A stretch of DNA of 64,000 nucleotides from an uncultured Acidobacteriaceae bacterium (GCA_903828675.1 CAIKND010000036.1:62001-126000); one strand, 5' to 3'; numbered from the stretch's first letter, positions 45,588 through 54,906 are shown. The notes: generated by a model from the letters alone, not told the origin. Program-made: numbers and translations.

Positions 45588-46397
45588 ATGACCGATCCGA
45601 CTTTCTCTGCTTCATCTTCCGTTGCGAATCAAGACCCTGTGTTTCGGCTCGACGGCCGGCACGCGCTGGTGACCGGCGGTGCAAGCGGCATTGGCGAGGC
45701 TACCGTGAAGGAACTGGTGCGCGCCGGGGCCTTTGTCTGGATTGCCGACATCAATGTGACCGCCGCTGAAGCGCTGGCTGACTCGCTAGAGTCGGCGAAG
45801 GCGCTGCACCTGGACGTGACCAGCCCGGAATCCATCGCTGCCGCAGCGGCGCGACTGGACCGGCTGGACATCCTGGTGAATAATGCGGGCATCGGGCACG
45901 TGGGCTCGATCGAAACCACGGAGCCGGAAGACTTCGACCGGCTGCTGAGCGTGAATGTGCGCTCGGTCTACCTGGTGACGAGAGCTCTTCTGCCGCTGCT
46001 GTTTGCCGCTACCGAACGCCATGAGGCGGTTGGGGCCATTGTGAATATCGGCTCGGTGTCGGGCATGGTGGGCATCAAGCAGCGCTTTGCCTACTGCATG
46101 AGCAAAGGGGCGGTGCTCTCGATGACGCGGCAGTTGGCCGTCGAGTATCCGAAGACGCTACGTGTGAACGCTGTCTGTCCAGGCACCGTGCAGACGCCGT
46201 TTGTGGAGGGGTATCTCGAGAAGTTCCATAAGGACACCAAAGACCAGACGCGTGCCGAACTTCGTGCACGGCAGCCGGTAGGACGGCTGGGGCGGCCGGA
46301 GGAGGTCGCTTCGCTGGTGCGGTATCTGGCCTCGGACGAAGCGGCGTTCGTCACCGGCTCGCTGATGACCATCGATGGCGGATGGACTGCGGCGTGA
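45588..46397 (+). CDS. Short-chain dehydrogenase, probable deoxyhexonate pathway
   Basis: A 269-residue classical SDR. TGGASGIG (29-36), NNAG (98-101), catalytic Ser 156, Tyr 169 and Lys 173, and the ending FVTGSLMTIDGGW are all present. It is followed 46 bases later by a fumarylacetoacetate-hydrolase-family gene and then, convergently, by a FucP-type permease. That trio matches the non-phosphorylative L-fucose or L-rhamnose route. There an SDR oxidises 2-keto-3-deoxy-fuconate or -rhamnonate (or the free sugar), and an FAH-family enzyme splits the diketo product. The step is therefore inferred from neighbours, not from sequence alone. Confidence 0.8.
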   Translation: MTDPTFSASSSVANQDPVFRLDGRHALVTGGASGIGEATVKELVRAGAFVWIADINVTAAEALADSLESAKALHLDVTSPESIAAAAARLDRLDILVNNAGIGHVGSIETTEPEDFDRLLSVNVRSVYLVTRALLPLLFAATERHEAVGAIVNIGSVSGMVGIKQRFAYCMSKGAVLSMTRQLAVEYPKTLRVNAVCPGTVQTPFVEGYLEKFHKDTKDQTRAELRARQPVGRLGRPEEVASLVRYLASDEAAFVTGSLMTIDGGWTAA

Positions 46398-46443
46398 CGC
46401 AAGACGGGACGACCTTGATATTCTCCCCACACTGGAGGGCACG

Positions 46444-47358
46444 ATGAAACTTGTTTCCTTTTCCGCGGAAGATTCCGTTCCCCGCGCCGGAGTACTTGAG
46501 AACCCTGAGAGCGCGGCAGACGGCGCGGAGTTGTGCGAACTGTTGTGGAGCGATGTGGAAGGGGCCGCGGCAGGCGACTACTCCTACATAGGGCGGGCCG
46601 GATTTCCGACGGTGCTGGACGTGATCGCCAGCGGACGGAGCGTCGCGCAGTACAAAGAGGCGATGCACGGCACGCGCCGCTATTTTCGCCACGGAGAATA
46701 CAAGCTGCTGGCACCGCTGACGAACCCGCCGCGGGTGTTTGCGATTGGGCTGAACTACCGCGACCACGCCATCGAATCGAAGATGGCCATTCCCACGACG
46801 CCGGTGGTGTTCTTCAAGTTGCAGACGGCGATTATCGGGCCCGATGACAACATTGTGCTGCCGAAGAACTCGAACGAACCGGACTACGAGGCTGAATTTG
46901 CCTTTGTGATCGGCAAGGGCGGTTTTCGGATTCCGGCTACGGAATGGCGCGAGCATGTCTATGGCTACACGATTGTGAACGACGTGAGCGCGCGCGATGT
47001 GCAGCTTGCGACTTCGCAGTGGTCGATGGGCAAGAGCTTTCCGACATTTTGCCCGCTGGGACCGGCGATTGTGACGGCTGACGAGATTGCCGACCCGCAC
47101 ACGCTGGCTATCGGTCTCACGATTGACGGGGTAGTACATCAGAACTCGAACACGCGGGAGCTGATCTTCAAGATTCCCGAGTTGATCGAGTATCTCTCGT
47201 CGATTACGCCGCTGTTGCCGGGCGACGTTGTTTCGACAGGTACGCCTTATGGCGTGGGACTGGGGCGGACGCCGAAGCGCTGGCTCAAGCCGGGCGAGAC
47301 GGTGACCATTACGGTCGAGGGGCTGGGCTCGCTGACCAATCCGGTTGTGGCGGAATAA
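46444..47358 (+). CDS. Fumarylacetoacetate hydrolase-family enzyme (diketo-deoxy sugar acid hydrolase-like)
   Basis: About 304 residues from ATG 46444 (GGAGGG upstream); an earlier in-frame ATG overlaps the SDR gene and lacks support. The FAH fold is evident: GLNYRDHAIESK (102-113), the metal ligands in DYEAEFAFVIGK (Glu 149, Glu 151), VNDVSARDVQ with Asp 180, and a C-terminal GTPYGVGLG. Members hydrolyse C-C bonds of acylpyruvates. In the non-phosphorylative L-fucose and L-rhamnose pathways one splits 2,4-diketo-3-deoxy acids to pyruvate and lactate. The SDR and permease neighbours favour that use. A general acylpyruvase is the alternative. Confidence 0.82.
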   Translation: MKLVSFSAEDSVPRAGVLENPESAADGAELCELLWSDVEGAAAGDYSYIGRAGFPTVLDVIASGRSVAQYKEAMHGTRRYFRHGEYKLLAPLTNPPRVFAIGLNYRDHAIESKMAIPTTPVVFFKLQTAIIGPDDNIVLPKNSNEPDYEAEFAFVIGKGGFRIPATEWREHVYGYTIVNDVSARDVQLATSQWSMGKSFPTFCPLGPAIVTADEIADPHTLAIGLTIDGVVHQNSNTRELIFKIPELIEYLSSITPLLPGDVVSTGTPYGVGLGRTPKRWLKPGETVTITVEGLGSLTNPVVAE

Positions 47359-47386
47359 GCGCCATCGAAGCGTAGGTTCGCTCGCT

Positions 47387-47415
47387 GGCCTTGTCACAAG
47401 AACGAAGACAAGGCC
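47387..47415. terminator. Hairpin between convergent hydrolase and permease genes
   Basis: GGCCTTGTC and GACAAGGCC form a perfect 9-bp stem with an 11-base loop. It could terminate from either side, but no T-run follows immediately. Confidence 0.45.
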
Positions 47416-47444
47416 GGGGAGGGATAGTTTTGGTGAAGTACCAA

Positions 47445-48779
47445 CTAGGCCGCCAGTTCTTCCGCTTCAGGCTGCGAACCCAGCCAGGCATAGAGCGCAA
47501 CCCCGACAAAGCAGACTGCGGGCACCAGATAGCCAAGCGATACGCCAGCCATGTCGGCGACCTTGCCCATGATAGGCGTGAGCAATGCTCCGCCCACGAT
47601 AGACATCACGATGCATGCTCCGCCGGTCTTAGTGCGCGAGCCCAGTCCCTTTACACCGAGGGCAAAGATGGTTGGGTACATCATGGACATGAAGAAGCTG
47701 TTTACGATGAGGCAGCCTACGCCCAGCCATCCGGGTCGAAGTGCCGCAACGGTGCAGATGGCCGCGTTAATAGCCGCAAAGGCAGCCAGGAGCTGCGAGG
47801 CTGGTACAAATTTGAGCAGCCACGTGGACGTAAACCTGCCTATTGTGAAGGCCACAAGCGCACCGGTCAGTAAGTATCCCGCGCTCCGTTCTTCGGTTTT
47901 GGTATAGGCCAGAACATAGGGGATCATATAGCTCCACGCACTGACCTGTGCGCCTACATAAAGGAACTGCGCCAGTACTGCAAAGACGAAGTGCCTTCTC
48001 TTCCAGAGTGCAGGCCCGTGATCTCCGGCAGCTTCCTGGGAGGTGTAGTCGAGCCCGAGGTGCGGGAAAGGCGTGCGCGCAATGAGCACCGCCCAGAACA
48101 ACACAATGGCCCCCAGAATGATGTAGGGCACCACCACTCGCAGCGTCTCGGAACGGAGATAGTCCTGGTATTTGCCTGCCGCCTGCATGGCCGCAACCTG
48201 CGTCTTGTTCAGTTGCACTCCGGAGAATATGAAACGCGCTCCCACAAGGAGGGCGGTGATGCTGCCCACGGGATTAAACGCTTGGGAAAGATTCAGCCGT
48301 TGCTCGGCCGACTCCAGCGGTCCAATCTGCACAATGAAGGAACTGGCGGCGGTCTCAAGGAACGAGAGCCCGCTGGCAATGACAAACAGCGCGGTGAGGA
48401 AGAACCAGTATTGCCCAACGATGGCCGCAGGCCAGAAGAGAATACAGCCGACGCCATAAAGGCACAGTCCCATGACGATGCCGGCCTTGTAACCAGCGCG
48501 CCGCATGATTTGTCCAGCGGGGAGCGCCAACAGAAAGTAGCCTAGATAAAACGCAGACTGGACCAGGCCTGCCTGAAGCCGGTTGATCTCGAACGACTTC
48601 ATGAATTGACGGATCAGAATGTCGTTCAGGTTATTGGGAATAGCCCATAGAAAGAAGAGGGCTGTCACCAGAAAGAAGGGCAGCATGCGTCCTGCCGGAA
48701 CCAATGGAACTGCAATGCCCTTCTTGCTGTTCTGCGATGGCCGCGGCTCAGAGCCGATGGACCCAACAGGAATATTCAA
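47445..48779 (-). CDS. fucP: L-fucose:H+ symporter-type MFS permease
   Basis: A 444-residue inner-membrane transporter with about twelve hydrophobic helices. ALFFLWAIPNNLNDILIRQFMKS near 40-62, YLGYFLLALPAGQIMRR in the helix 2-3 region, and ETAASSFIVQIGP near 143-155 are typical of the FucP subfamily. The E. coli protein has FFLWG.....N.ILI..F in the same place. The start is TTG 48779 with AGGAGG upstream. FucP relatives import L-fucose, but some carry galactose, arabinose or other sugars. Given the rhamnosidase and the SDR/hydrolase pair next door, a 6-deoxyhexose is likely. No fucose isomerase or kinase gene is seen, in line with a non-phosphorylative route. Confidence 0.85.
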   Translation of the reverse strand: MNIPVGSIGSEPRPSQNSKKGIAVPLVPAGRMLPFFLVTALFFLWAIPNNLNDILIRQFMKSFEINRLQAGLVQSAFYLGYFLLALPAGQIMRRAGYKAGIVMGLCLYGVGCILFWPAAIVGQYWFFLTALFVIASGLSFLETAASSFIVQIGPLESAEQRLNLSQAFNPVGSITALLVGARFIFSGVQLNKTQVAAMQAAGKYQDYLRSETLRVVVPYIILGAIVLFWAVLIARTPFPHLGLDYTSQEAAGDHGPALWKRRHFVFAVLAQFLYVGAQVSAWSYMIPYVLAYTKTEERSAGYLLTGALVAFTIGRFTSTWLLKFVPASQLLAAFAAINAAICTVAALRPGWLGVGCLIVNSFFMSMMYPTIFALGVKGLGSRTKTGGACIVMSIVGGALLTPIMGKVADMAGVSLGYLVPAVCFVGVALYAWLGSQPEAEELAA

Positions 48780-49092
48780 AGTGGAGTTACCCTCCTCGGA
48801 AATCGAATGCGATCAGGTCGCAGAAGACCGCTGACGAAGACGCCTTCATCTTTCGCGTATCTGATTCTGCGGGTAAATCGTTCTAACCTTTGTACTCAAT
48901 GAGCGGGTCCAATGGCAAATGGGGCGGGTAGTGGGCAGGAGTTGGAGGACGCTTTCAGAGCCCATAATTCGGGTGGAAGCCAATGGATTGAATGGACGAA
49001 ATCGGGGCTCATGCTAATCTGACTGCGCTGGAACTACGCTTGGCCCCGAGGCGTTTGGTTCCGCGTGAGATGGATCTGGAAGAGGAACTTTC
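48780..49092. other. Divergent intergenic region
   Basis: About 310 bases between fucP and the GT-C gene. A 67-codon frame (48992-49195) overlaps the next gene in another frame and is not credible. No convincing promoter was picked out by eye. Confidence 0.4.
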
Positions 49093-50349
49093 ATGGGGTT
49101 TAGAACGTTTTGGCCTGCCTGCAAGCGATGGACAGGCGATTCGTTTGCCCCGGTTCTTGGGCCGGCATTTGTGTTGCGAGTGGCGTGGGTCGTGAAGGTG
49201 CCGGTTCAGCCAGTTTCAGATGGTTACGTCTACAATCTGCTGGCGCGCAGCCTGGCCAATGGCATCGGGTACTGCTGGTATCCGGGCCATCCCACGGCTT
49301 ACTGGCCGGTGGGCACATCGTTTGTCTACTCGCTCCTTTATCGCGTGTTTGGGCAGAGTTTCACGCCCATCGTGGCTTTCAATGTCGCGCTTTCTCTCGG
49401 GACGATCTGGCTTACCATGCTGCTGGGCGAGCGCTGGTTCAATCGCAAGGTGGCGATTGTAGCCGGGTATATCTACGCCTGCTGGCCGGTTCAGATTGAA
49501 TTCACGACGGTGCTGGCCAGCGAACTGATCTTCAACTTTCTGCTGCTGGCTTTGCTGGTTGCGTGGGAGTCGCCTCCGCTGAATCGATGGGCGAAAGCGG
49601 TTTTCATTGGCATTCTGGCGGCCGCCGCCTGTTATGTACGGCCTGTCGGGATGCTTTTGCCGGCCGTTCTCTACGCCCTAACGATCAGCCGCGAGCGCCG
49701 ATACAAGTTGCCGGTCGCCGGCGCCGCCGTTGCCTTTGCCGTGATGTTTCTGGCGATTGCCCCCTGGAGCGTGCGCAACACCCGGACCTTCGGGCATTTT
49801 GAGTTGGTCTCAACAAATGGCGGGCCGAATCTGTGGATGGGCAACAATCCAGACGGCACCGGTGGAACAGTGGACATCCCCGACAACTCCCTCAAGATGC
49901 CTGAAGCCGAGCGCGACATTTACCTGGGGCACCTTGCCAAGTGCTATATTTTGGCGCATCCAGAGCGCTTTGCCGTGCGCACATTGAAGAAGGCCTTCTG
50001 GCTGCACGATCATGAAACGATCGGCGTGCATTGGAACCTGCCGGCTCTTGAAGGCCGATACGGCGCGCAGGCCGTGTGGCGGCTGAAGCTGGCGAGCGAC
50101 CTGTTCTGGTGGGCAGTTTTGTTGCTGGGAATGGCGGCCGGGGTGCTGCTGGTGGTTGAGCGCGGGCCCTGGGTAGTGTTCTCTTCGCCGCCGATTGTGC
50201 TGTGGGCGTACTTTGCGGCGCTGCACGCGGTGATTGTGGTGCAGGACCGGTATCACTTCCCTTGCCTGCCGTTTATCGGGATTCTGGCGGCATTTGCAGT
50301 TTGCGAGATTTGGAAGTGTATGGGTGCGAGGAACGCCTTGAAAGCCTGA
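49093..50349 (+). CDS. GT-C-fold membrane glycosyltransferase (GT39/ArnT-like)
   Basis: A 418-residue polytopic membrane protein with roughly nine to ten hydrophobic helices. The first loop contains PVSDGYVYNLLARSLANGIGY, the acidic motif and helix found in dolichyl-phosphate-mannose/ArnT-type GT-C enzymes. RNTRTFGHFELVSTNGGPNLW after helix six is also family-typical. Such enzymes transfer a sugar from a polyprenyl-phosphate donor to lipid, protein or glycan on the periplasmic side. The acceptor is not predictable. AGAGGAA lies nine bases before the ATG. It converges with uvrA, the stops only 14 bases apart. Confidence 0.75.
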   Translation: MGFRTFWPACKRWTGDSFAPVLGPAFVLRVAWVVKVPVQPVSDGYVYNLLARSLANGIGYCWYPGHPTAYWPVGTSFVYSLLYRVFGQSFTPIVAFNVALSLGTIWLTMLLGERWFNRKVAIVAGYIYACWPVQIEFTTVLASELIFNFLLLALLVAWESPPLNRWAKAVFIGILAAAACYVRPVGMLLPAVLYALTISRERRYKLPVAGAAVAFAVMFLAIAPWSVRNTRTFGHFELVSTNGGPNLWMGNNPDGTGGTVDIPDNSLKMPEAERDIYLGHLAKCYILAHPERFAVRTLKKAFWLHDHETIGVHWNLPALEGRYGAQAVWRLKLASDLFWWAVLLLGMAAGVLLVVERGPWVVFSSPPIVLWAYFAALHAVIVVQDRYHFPCLPFIGILAAFAVCEIWKCMGARNALKA

Positions 50350-50363
50350 TTGAGGCGGCGGTC

Positions 50364-53294
50364 TTACAGCATGCGCGCGAGCCACTTGCCGGTGTGCGAG
50401 AGCAGGTTGCCTGCGACCTCTTCCGGAGTGCCTTCGGCAACGATCTTGCCTCCGCCTTCGCCGCCTTCGGGACCAAGGTCGATGACCCAGTCGGCGCACT
50501 TGATGACGTCGAGATTGTGCTCGATGACGATAAGCGAGCCACCGCCATCGATGAGCTTGCGGAACGCGGTAAGGAGCTTGGATACGTCGTCAAAATGAAG
50601 GCCGGTGGTGGGCTCGTCGAGGATATAGAGCACGCGGCTGGCCTGCGAGGGCTTGGCGTTGGCGTTGGCCGCGCGCACCTGGGCCAGATGAGCGGCCAGT
50701 TTGACGCGCTGCGCTTCACCGCCTGAGAGCGTGGTTGCCGACTGGCCGAGCCGCAGGTAGCCCAGGCCAATCTCGTCCAGAACCGCGAGCTTCTCCAGAA
50801 GCTTGGTCTGCCCGGAAAAGAAGCGCAGCGCCTCTTTCACGGTCATCTGCAGCACGTCGTGGATGTTCTTGCCCTTGTACTGGACCTGAAGCACCTTGGC
50901 CTGATAACGCGTGCCGTTGCAGTCTTCGCAGGGCAACTCGACGTCGGCAAGGAACTGCATTTCGACGGTGACGGTGCCGTCGCCTTCGCAAGTGTTACAG
51001 CGGCCGCCGGGAACGTTGAAGGAAAAATGGCCGGGGGTGAGCGAAAGCCGCTTGGACTCAGGCTGCGAAGCAAACAGTTCGCGCACCAGGTCGAAGCCCT
51101 TGATGTAGGTGATGGGGTTGGAGCGCGGCGTGCGGCCGATGGGCGTCTGGTCGACCAGCACAACGTCATTGAGCCGTTCGACGCCGGTAAGCGATTTGAA
51201 GACGCCGGAGGGGTCTGCGCCATCGCTCTGGCCCAACGCGCGCGCCACGGCGCGGTAAAGAACTTGATGGACGAGCGTCGACTTGCCCGACCCGGAGACT
51301 CCGGTAATGGCTACCAGCATGCCGAGCGGAATCTCGACATCGAGCCCGTGCAGGTTGTTGGCTTGCGCGCCCCGGAGTACAAGCCGTTCGCGGCCAGGAG
51401 TGCGACGCCGCGTGGGCACAGGGATGGAGACCTTCCCGGAGAGATAGCGGCCGGTGAGGGAGTTGGGGTTGGCCTCGATCTCCGCGAGCCCCCCCTCGGC
51501 CAGCAACTTGCCGCCAAACTCGCCCGCGCCGGGGCCGAGATCGAGAAGATGGTCGGCGGCACGTAGTACATCGGCGTCGTGCTCGACCACGATGATGGTG
51601 TTTCCCAGGTCGCGCAACTCTTCAAGGATGTGAATAAGGCGCGCAGTGTCGCGGGTGTGGAGGCCGATGGAAGGCTCATCGAGCACATAGAGCGCACCCA
51701 CCAAGCGGGAACCGAGCGAAGTGGCGAGTTGGATCCGCTGCGCCTCGCCGCCGGAGAGCGTGGAGGCCAGCCGGTCGAGGGTCAGGTATTCGAGGCCCAC
51801 CGCATCAAGAAAGCTGAGACGCTGGCGGACTTCGAGCAGAATTGGCCCGGCTATGTCCTCCTGCATCGGCGTAAGTTTGAGCGCGTCAAAGAACGTCCGG
51901 GCCTGGGCGATGGTGAGGGCCGATGCCTGGCAAATGTTCTGACCATTGATGCGCACTGAGCGGGCTTCGGCTCTGAGGCGCTGGCCGCGGCAGTCCGGGC
52001 ACTCGGCGTAACCGCGATATTTGCTGAGCATGACGCGCACGTGGAGCTTGTACTTCTTGCGCTCCATCTGCGCGAAGAATCCAAAGATGCCTTCGAAGCC
52101 GGCTTTGCCGCGCAACACTGTTTCACGGGCGGCCTCGGGCAGGTCGCGCCAGGGCACATCGAGCGGAATGCCGAGCTCAGGGGCGCGCTTTCGCAGGTCG
52201 CTGTACCAGGGGCGGTACTTGGGCCGGTTCCAGGGGTCGATGGCACCATCGGCAAGACTCAGGCCTTTGTCGGGAATCACGAGGTTCAGGTCGAAATCCA
52301 CCGTGTTGCCGAAACCCTGGCAGCGCGGGCAGGCGCCGAAGGGGTTGTTGAAGCTGAAAAGGCGTGGCTCAGGCTCTTTGCCGGGCCGGTGGCAGTTCTT
52401 GCACTCGTAGGCGCCGGAGAAGCGAAGACGCCGCCGTTGCTCCGCTTCCTCGCGTGGAGCTTCCTCAAAGAGAACCTCGCCGGCCTCGCGGTATGCGACT
52501 TCGACGGCATCGACGATGCGCGAGCGATTGTCCGCACTGACGACGATACGGTCCAAGAGGACAAATACCGGCAGAGTGAGATCCAGATCCAGCAGCGATT
52601 CGGGCGTGGAGAACTCGAAGATGCTGCCCTGCTGCCACAGCCGGTTAAAACCGCTGGAACGCAGCTCGGCGAGGCGAGCCTTCAGCGACTCAGTGTGGGG
52701 CGAATCGCCGCCATTGACAACGGGTTTGGCTGCAGACTTTGGTGGCCGGCCTGGGGCTTTCGCGGGCTTCGATGCGGGCTTTGCCTTGGCCTCGGGGGTT
52801 GCGACGACAACGGGAAACAGCGTGTTCAGGCGAGTTCCCTCGCCCAGAGCCAGGACCGCTTCGGCTGCTTCGTCCACAGAGTCGCGCTTGACCAGGCCGT
52901 CGCAGAAGACGCAATACACCGTACCGCAGCGCGCATAGAGGAGGCGCAGATAGTCGTAGATCTCAGTGGCTGTGGCCACGGTCGAACGCGGGTTGCGGGT
53001 GGAGTTCTTCTGCTTGATGGCGATGGCCGGAGCGAGTCCATCGATCTCGTCGACGTCAGGCTTTTCAATCCGCTCAAGAAACTGCCGTGCGTAGGCTGAG
53101 AGCGATTCGACATAGCGCCGCTGTCCCTCGGCATAGATGGTGTCGAAGGCAAGGGAACTCTTGCCTGAACCTGACACGCCGCTGACCACCGTCAGCTTTC
53201 CGTGAGGAATCTCGCAGGAGATGTTCTTCAGATTGTGAGTCCGCGCGCCGCGGATAATGATGGCATCGTTCAAAGGGAAGGCACCGGGAAACAA
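50364..53294 (-). CDS. uvrA: Excinuclease ABC subunit A
   Basis: A 976-residue ABC-type ATPase of nucleotide excision repair that loads UvrB onto damaged DNA as a dimer. There are two Walker A motifs (GVSGSGKSSLAFDT near 39-52 and GVSGSGKSTLV in the second half), two signatures (LSGGEAQRIQLA, LSGGEAQRVKLA) and two Walker B motifs (LYVLDEPSIGLH, LYILDEPTTGLH). Zinc-type Cys pairs CKNC/CPRC, CPDC and CNTC/CEDC are present. A Lys/Ala/Pro-rich insert of about 34 residues (about 167-200) interrupts the region between nucleotide-binding I and the UvrB-binding domain. The start is TTG: either 53294, or TTG 53273, which would give the more usual N-terminus MNDAIIIRGARTHNLKN. Confidence 0.96.
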   Translation of the reverse strand: MFPGAFPLNDAIIIRGARTHNLKNISCEIPHGKLTVVSGVSGSGKSSLAFDTIYAEGQRRYVESLSAYARQFLERIEKPDVDEIDGLAPAIAIKQKNSTRNPRSTVATATEIYDYLRLLYARCGTVYCVFCDGLVKRDSVDEAAEAVLALGEGTRLNTLFPVVVATPEAKAKPASKPAKAPGRPPKSAAKPVVNGGDSPHTESLKARLAELRSSGFNRLWQQGSIFEFSTPESLLDLDLTLPVFVLLDRIVVSADNRSRIVDAVEVAYREAGEVLFEEAPREEAEQRRRLRFSGAYECKNCHRPGKEPEPRLFSFNNPFGACPRCQGFGNTVDFDLNLVIPDKGLSLADGAIDPWNRPKYRPWYSDLRKRAPELGIPLDVPWRDLPEAARETVLRGKAGFEGIFGFFAQMERKKYKLHVRVMLSKYRGYAECPDCRGQRLRAEARSVRINGQNICQASALTIAQARTFFDALKLTPMQEDIAGPILLEVRQRLSFLDAVGLEYLTLDRLASTLSGGEAQRIQLATSLGSRLVGALYVLDEPSIGLHTRDTARLIHILEELRDLGNTIIVVEHDADVLRAADHLLDLGPGAGEFGGKLLAEGGLAEIEANPNSLTGRYLSGKVSIPVPTRRRTPGRERLVLRGAQANNLHGLDVEIPLGMLVAITGVSGSGKSTLVHQVLYRAVARALGQSDGADPSGVFKSLTGVERLNDVVLVDQTPIGRTPRSNPITYIKGFDLVRELFASQPESKRLSLTPGHFSFNVPGGRCNTCEGDGTVTVEMQFLADVELPCEDCNGTRYQAKVLQVQYKGKNIHDVLQMTVKEALRFFSGQTKLLEKLAVLDEIGLGYLRLGQSATTLSGGEAQRVKLAAHLAQVRAANANAKPSQASRVLYILDEPTTGLHFDDVSKLLTAFRKLIDGGGSLIVIEHNLDVIKCADWVIDLGPEGGEGGGKIVAEGTPEEVAGNLLSHTGKWLARML

Positions 53295-53349
53295 TGTCCG
53301 AGCGAGCCTGTCCCCTCAGCGAGGCTCAGAGCGCAAACGGCCATTCTCT

Positions 53350-53355
53350 ATTATA
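53350..53355 (-). promoter_or_regulatory. Candidate -10 element of uvrA
   Basis: A perfect TATAAT on the minus strand lies about 55 bases before the start. The -35 position is poor, but GAAC-N9-GTTC (53373-53389) overlaps it. That could be a regulator site, possibly SOS-related, though its spacing does not match a LexA box I know. Confidence 0.35.
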
Positions 53356-53516
53356 GGGCGAAGGCTAGGCGCGAACAGGAATCCGGTTCCGGCGCATATA
53401 TACAACCGGTCCCACGTAATTCACACAATTAGATTCCCTACCCATGGTGCAGCAACGCGTCTATACACCAGCAGCCCCATTCGGTACCTGGCAGCTTCTC
53501 GCCGTTAGACTGTTAA

Positions 53517-54869
53517 TTGAGGTATTTCGTGCTTCATATCGCGTATTTCGTCCTGCTCCTGGCCTTGCTATCGGGCGGAGCCAGCAGTTTCTCTCAGGAA
53601 TCATCTTCAAATCCCGAGGGGCTGGTACCGGCCGTAACACCTTCCGACGCCGCGGCTATACCAGTTTCCGAACAGGTAACGGCCGCCGAGGCAGCTATCG
53701 CGAACTCCGACTGGAAGGCTGCAGAGGCCAAGTTGACTGTGTGGCTGGCGACCCACCCTGGAGATGCGCGCGCTCTCTTTGACGCAGGCTACGTTGCCGA
53801 TGCGCAGAACCGGCTGGACGATGCCGAGGGACTCTACCGGCGAGCGGTAGAGGTCAATCCGCAGTCGCTTGAGGCTCACTTGTCGCTGGGTCTGTTGCTG
53901 GCCCGCCAGAACAAGCCCGCCGAAGCGCATCCGGAATTGGCGGCGGCCACAACCATCCCCGACCGGGGCGAGGCCGCTCCGGCACTCAAAGCCCGGGCCT
54001 GGAGGGCGCTGGCGGAGCTTGACCGGCCCAGCCTTGGTAGCCACGGCGACACCAAAGCAGCCTCGAACGACCTGCTGGAGGCCCTGAAGCTCTCGCCTGA
54101 GACCCCGGCGGACACGCTGCTGGCGGCCAACCTGGCCGACCAGGCAGGACAGTACGAAGCCGCCGAGGCCGCCTACCGCCGCGTTCTGGCGAAGGACAAA
54201 GAATCCCGACCAGCCATTGCCGGGCTGGCCCATTTGCTGATCATTAAGAAGCAATTCCCAGAGGCGGAAACCCTTCTGCGCTCAGCACTTGAACAATCCC
54301 AGGGCGATACGGCACTGACCGCGCAACTGGCCACGGTGCTGGCAGCGCAGGACAAGGCCGAGGCTCTGCCGCTGCTGCAGAAACTGCACGAGGCACACCC
54401 AGACGACGCAACCATTACACGCATGCTGGCTGAAGTGCTGGCCGAGGCCGGGGATGCAGTCGGGTCCGATCGCCTTTATGCCGGCCTGCTGGCAACCGCT
54501 GCCAACAGCCCCGATTTGCTGGTGGGGCACGGGCAGAACCTGGTGCGACAGGGGCAATATGCCGAGGCATTCGCCACCTTTGACAAGGCTACGCAGCTAG
54601 ACCCAGCCAGTGTTGATGGGTGGAGCGGCCTTGCCTTTGCCGCCTCGCACACCAACCAGCCTTCGGTTACGCTCCGCGCGCTCACCATGCGGTCAAAGTA
54701 TGTACCAGAAAACTCCTCGACCTACTTTCTCTGGGCCGGCGCGTACGATTCTCTTCACCAAAAGAAGGAGGCAATTGCGTATTATCAACATTTTCTGGAT
54801 TCTGCCAGCGGAAAATATCCAAATCAGGAGTGGCAGGCACGCCAGCGTATCGAATTGCTCAGACGATAA
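53517..54869 (+). CDS. Secreted or periplasmic TPR-repeat protein
   Basis: A 450-residue protein starting at TTG 53517 (GTG 53529 is an alternative). The signal peptide covers about residues 1-27 (LLALLSGGASSFSQ). The rest is almost entirely tetratricopeptide-like helical hairpins, for example ALFDAGYVADAQNRLDDAEG, AHLSLGLLLARQNKPAEAHP, AIAGLAHLLIIKKQFPEAET and LVGHGQNLVRQGQYAEAFAT. TPR solenoids are protein-interaction scaffolds; the partner is unknown. It is followed on the same strand by two small secreted proteins, although a hairpin and a separate promoter lie between them. Confidence 0.75.
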   Translation: MRYFVLHIAYFVLLLALLSGGASSFSQESSSNPEGLVPAVTPSDAAAIPVSEQVTAAEAAIANSDWKAAEAKLTVWLATHPGDARALFDAGYVADAQNRLDDAEGLYRRAVEVNPQSLEAHLSLGLLLARQNKPAEAHPELAAATTIPDRGEAAPALKARAWRALAELDRPSLGSHGDTKAASNDLLEALKLSPETPADTLLAANLADQAGQYEAAEAAYRRVLAKDKESRPAIAGLAHLLIIKKQFPEAETLLRSALEQSQGDTALTAQLATVLAAQDKAEALPLLQKLHEAHPDDATITRMLAEVLAEAGDAVGSDRLYAGLLATAANSPDLLVGHGQNLVRQGQYAEAFATFDKATQLDPASVDGWSGLAFAASHTNQPSVTLRALTMRSKYVPENSSTYFLWAGAYDSLHQKKEAIAYYQHFLDSASGKYPNQEWQARQRIELLRR

Positions 54870-54906
54870 CAGCGAGGCCGGTCATATTCCAAGGTAAGTA
54901 GGGTGT

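Noticed and set aside
46351-47397. A 348-codon minus-strand frame opposite the FAH-family gene
   Set aside because: Arg/His-rich antisense frame; the plus-strand gene has metal ligands and a good ribosome site.
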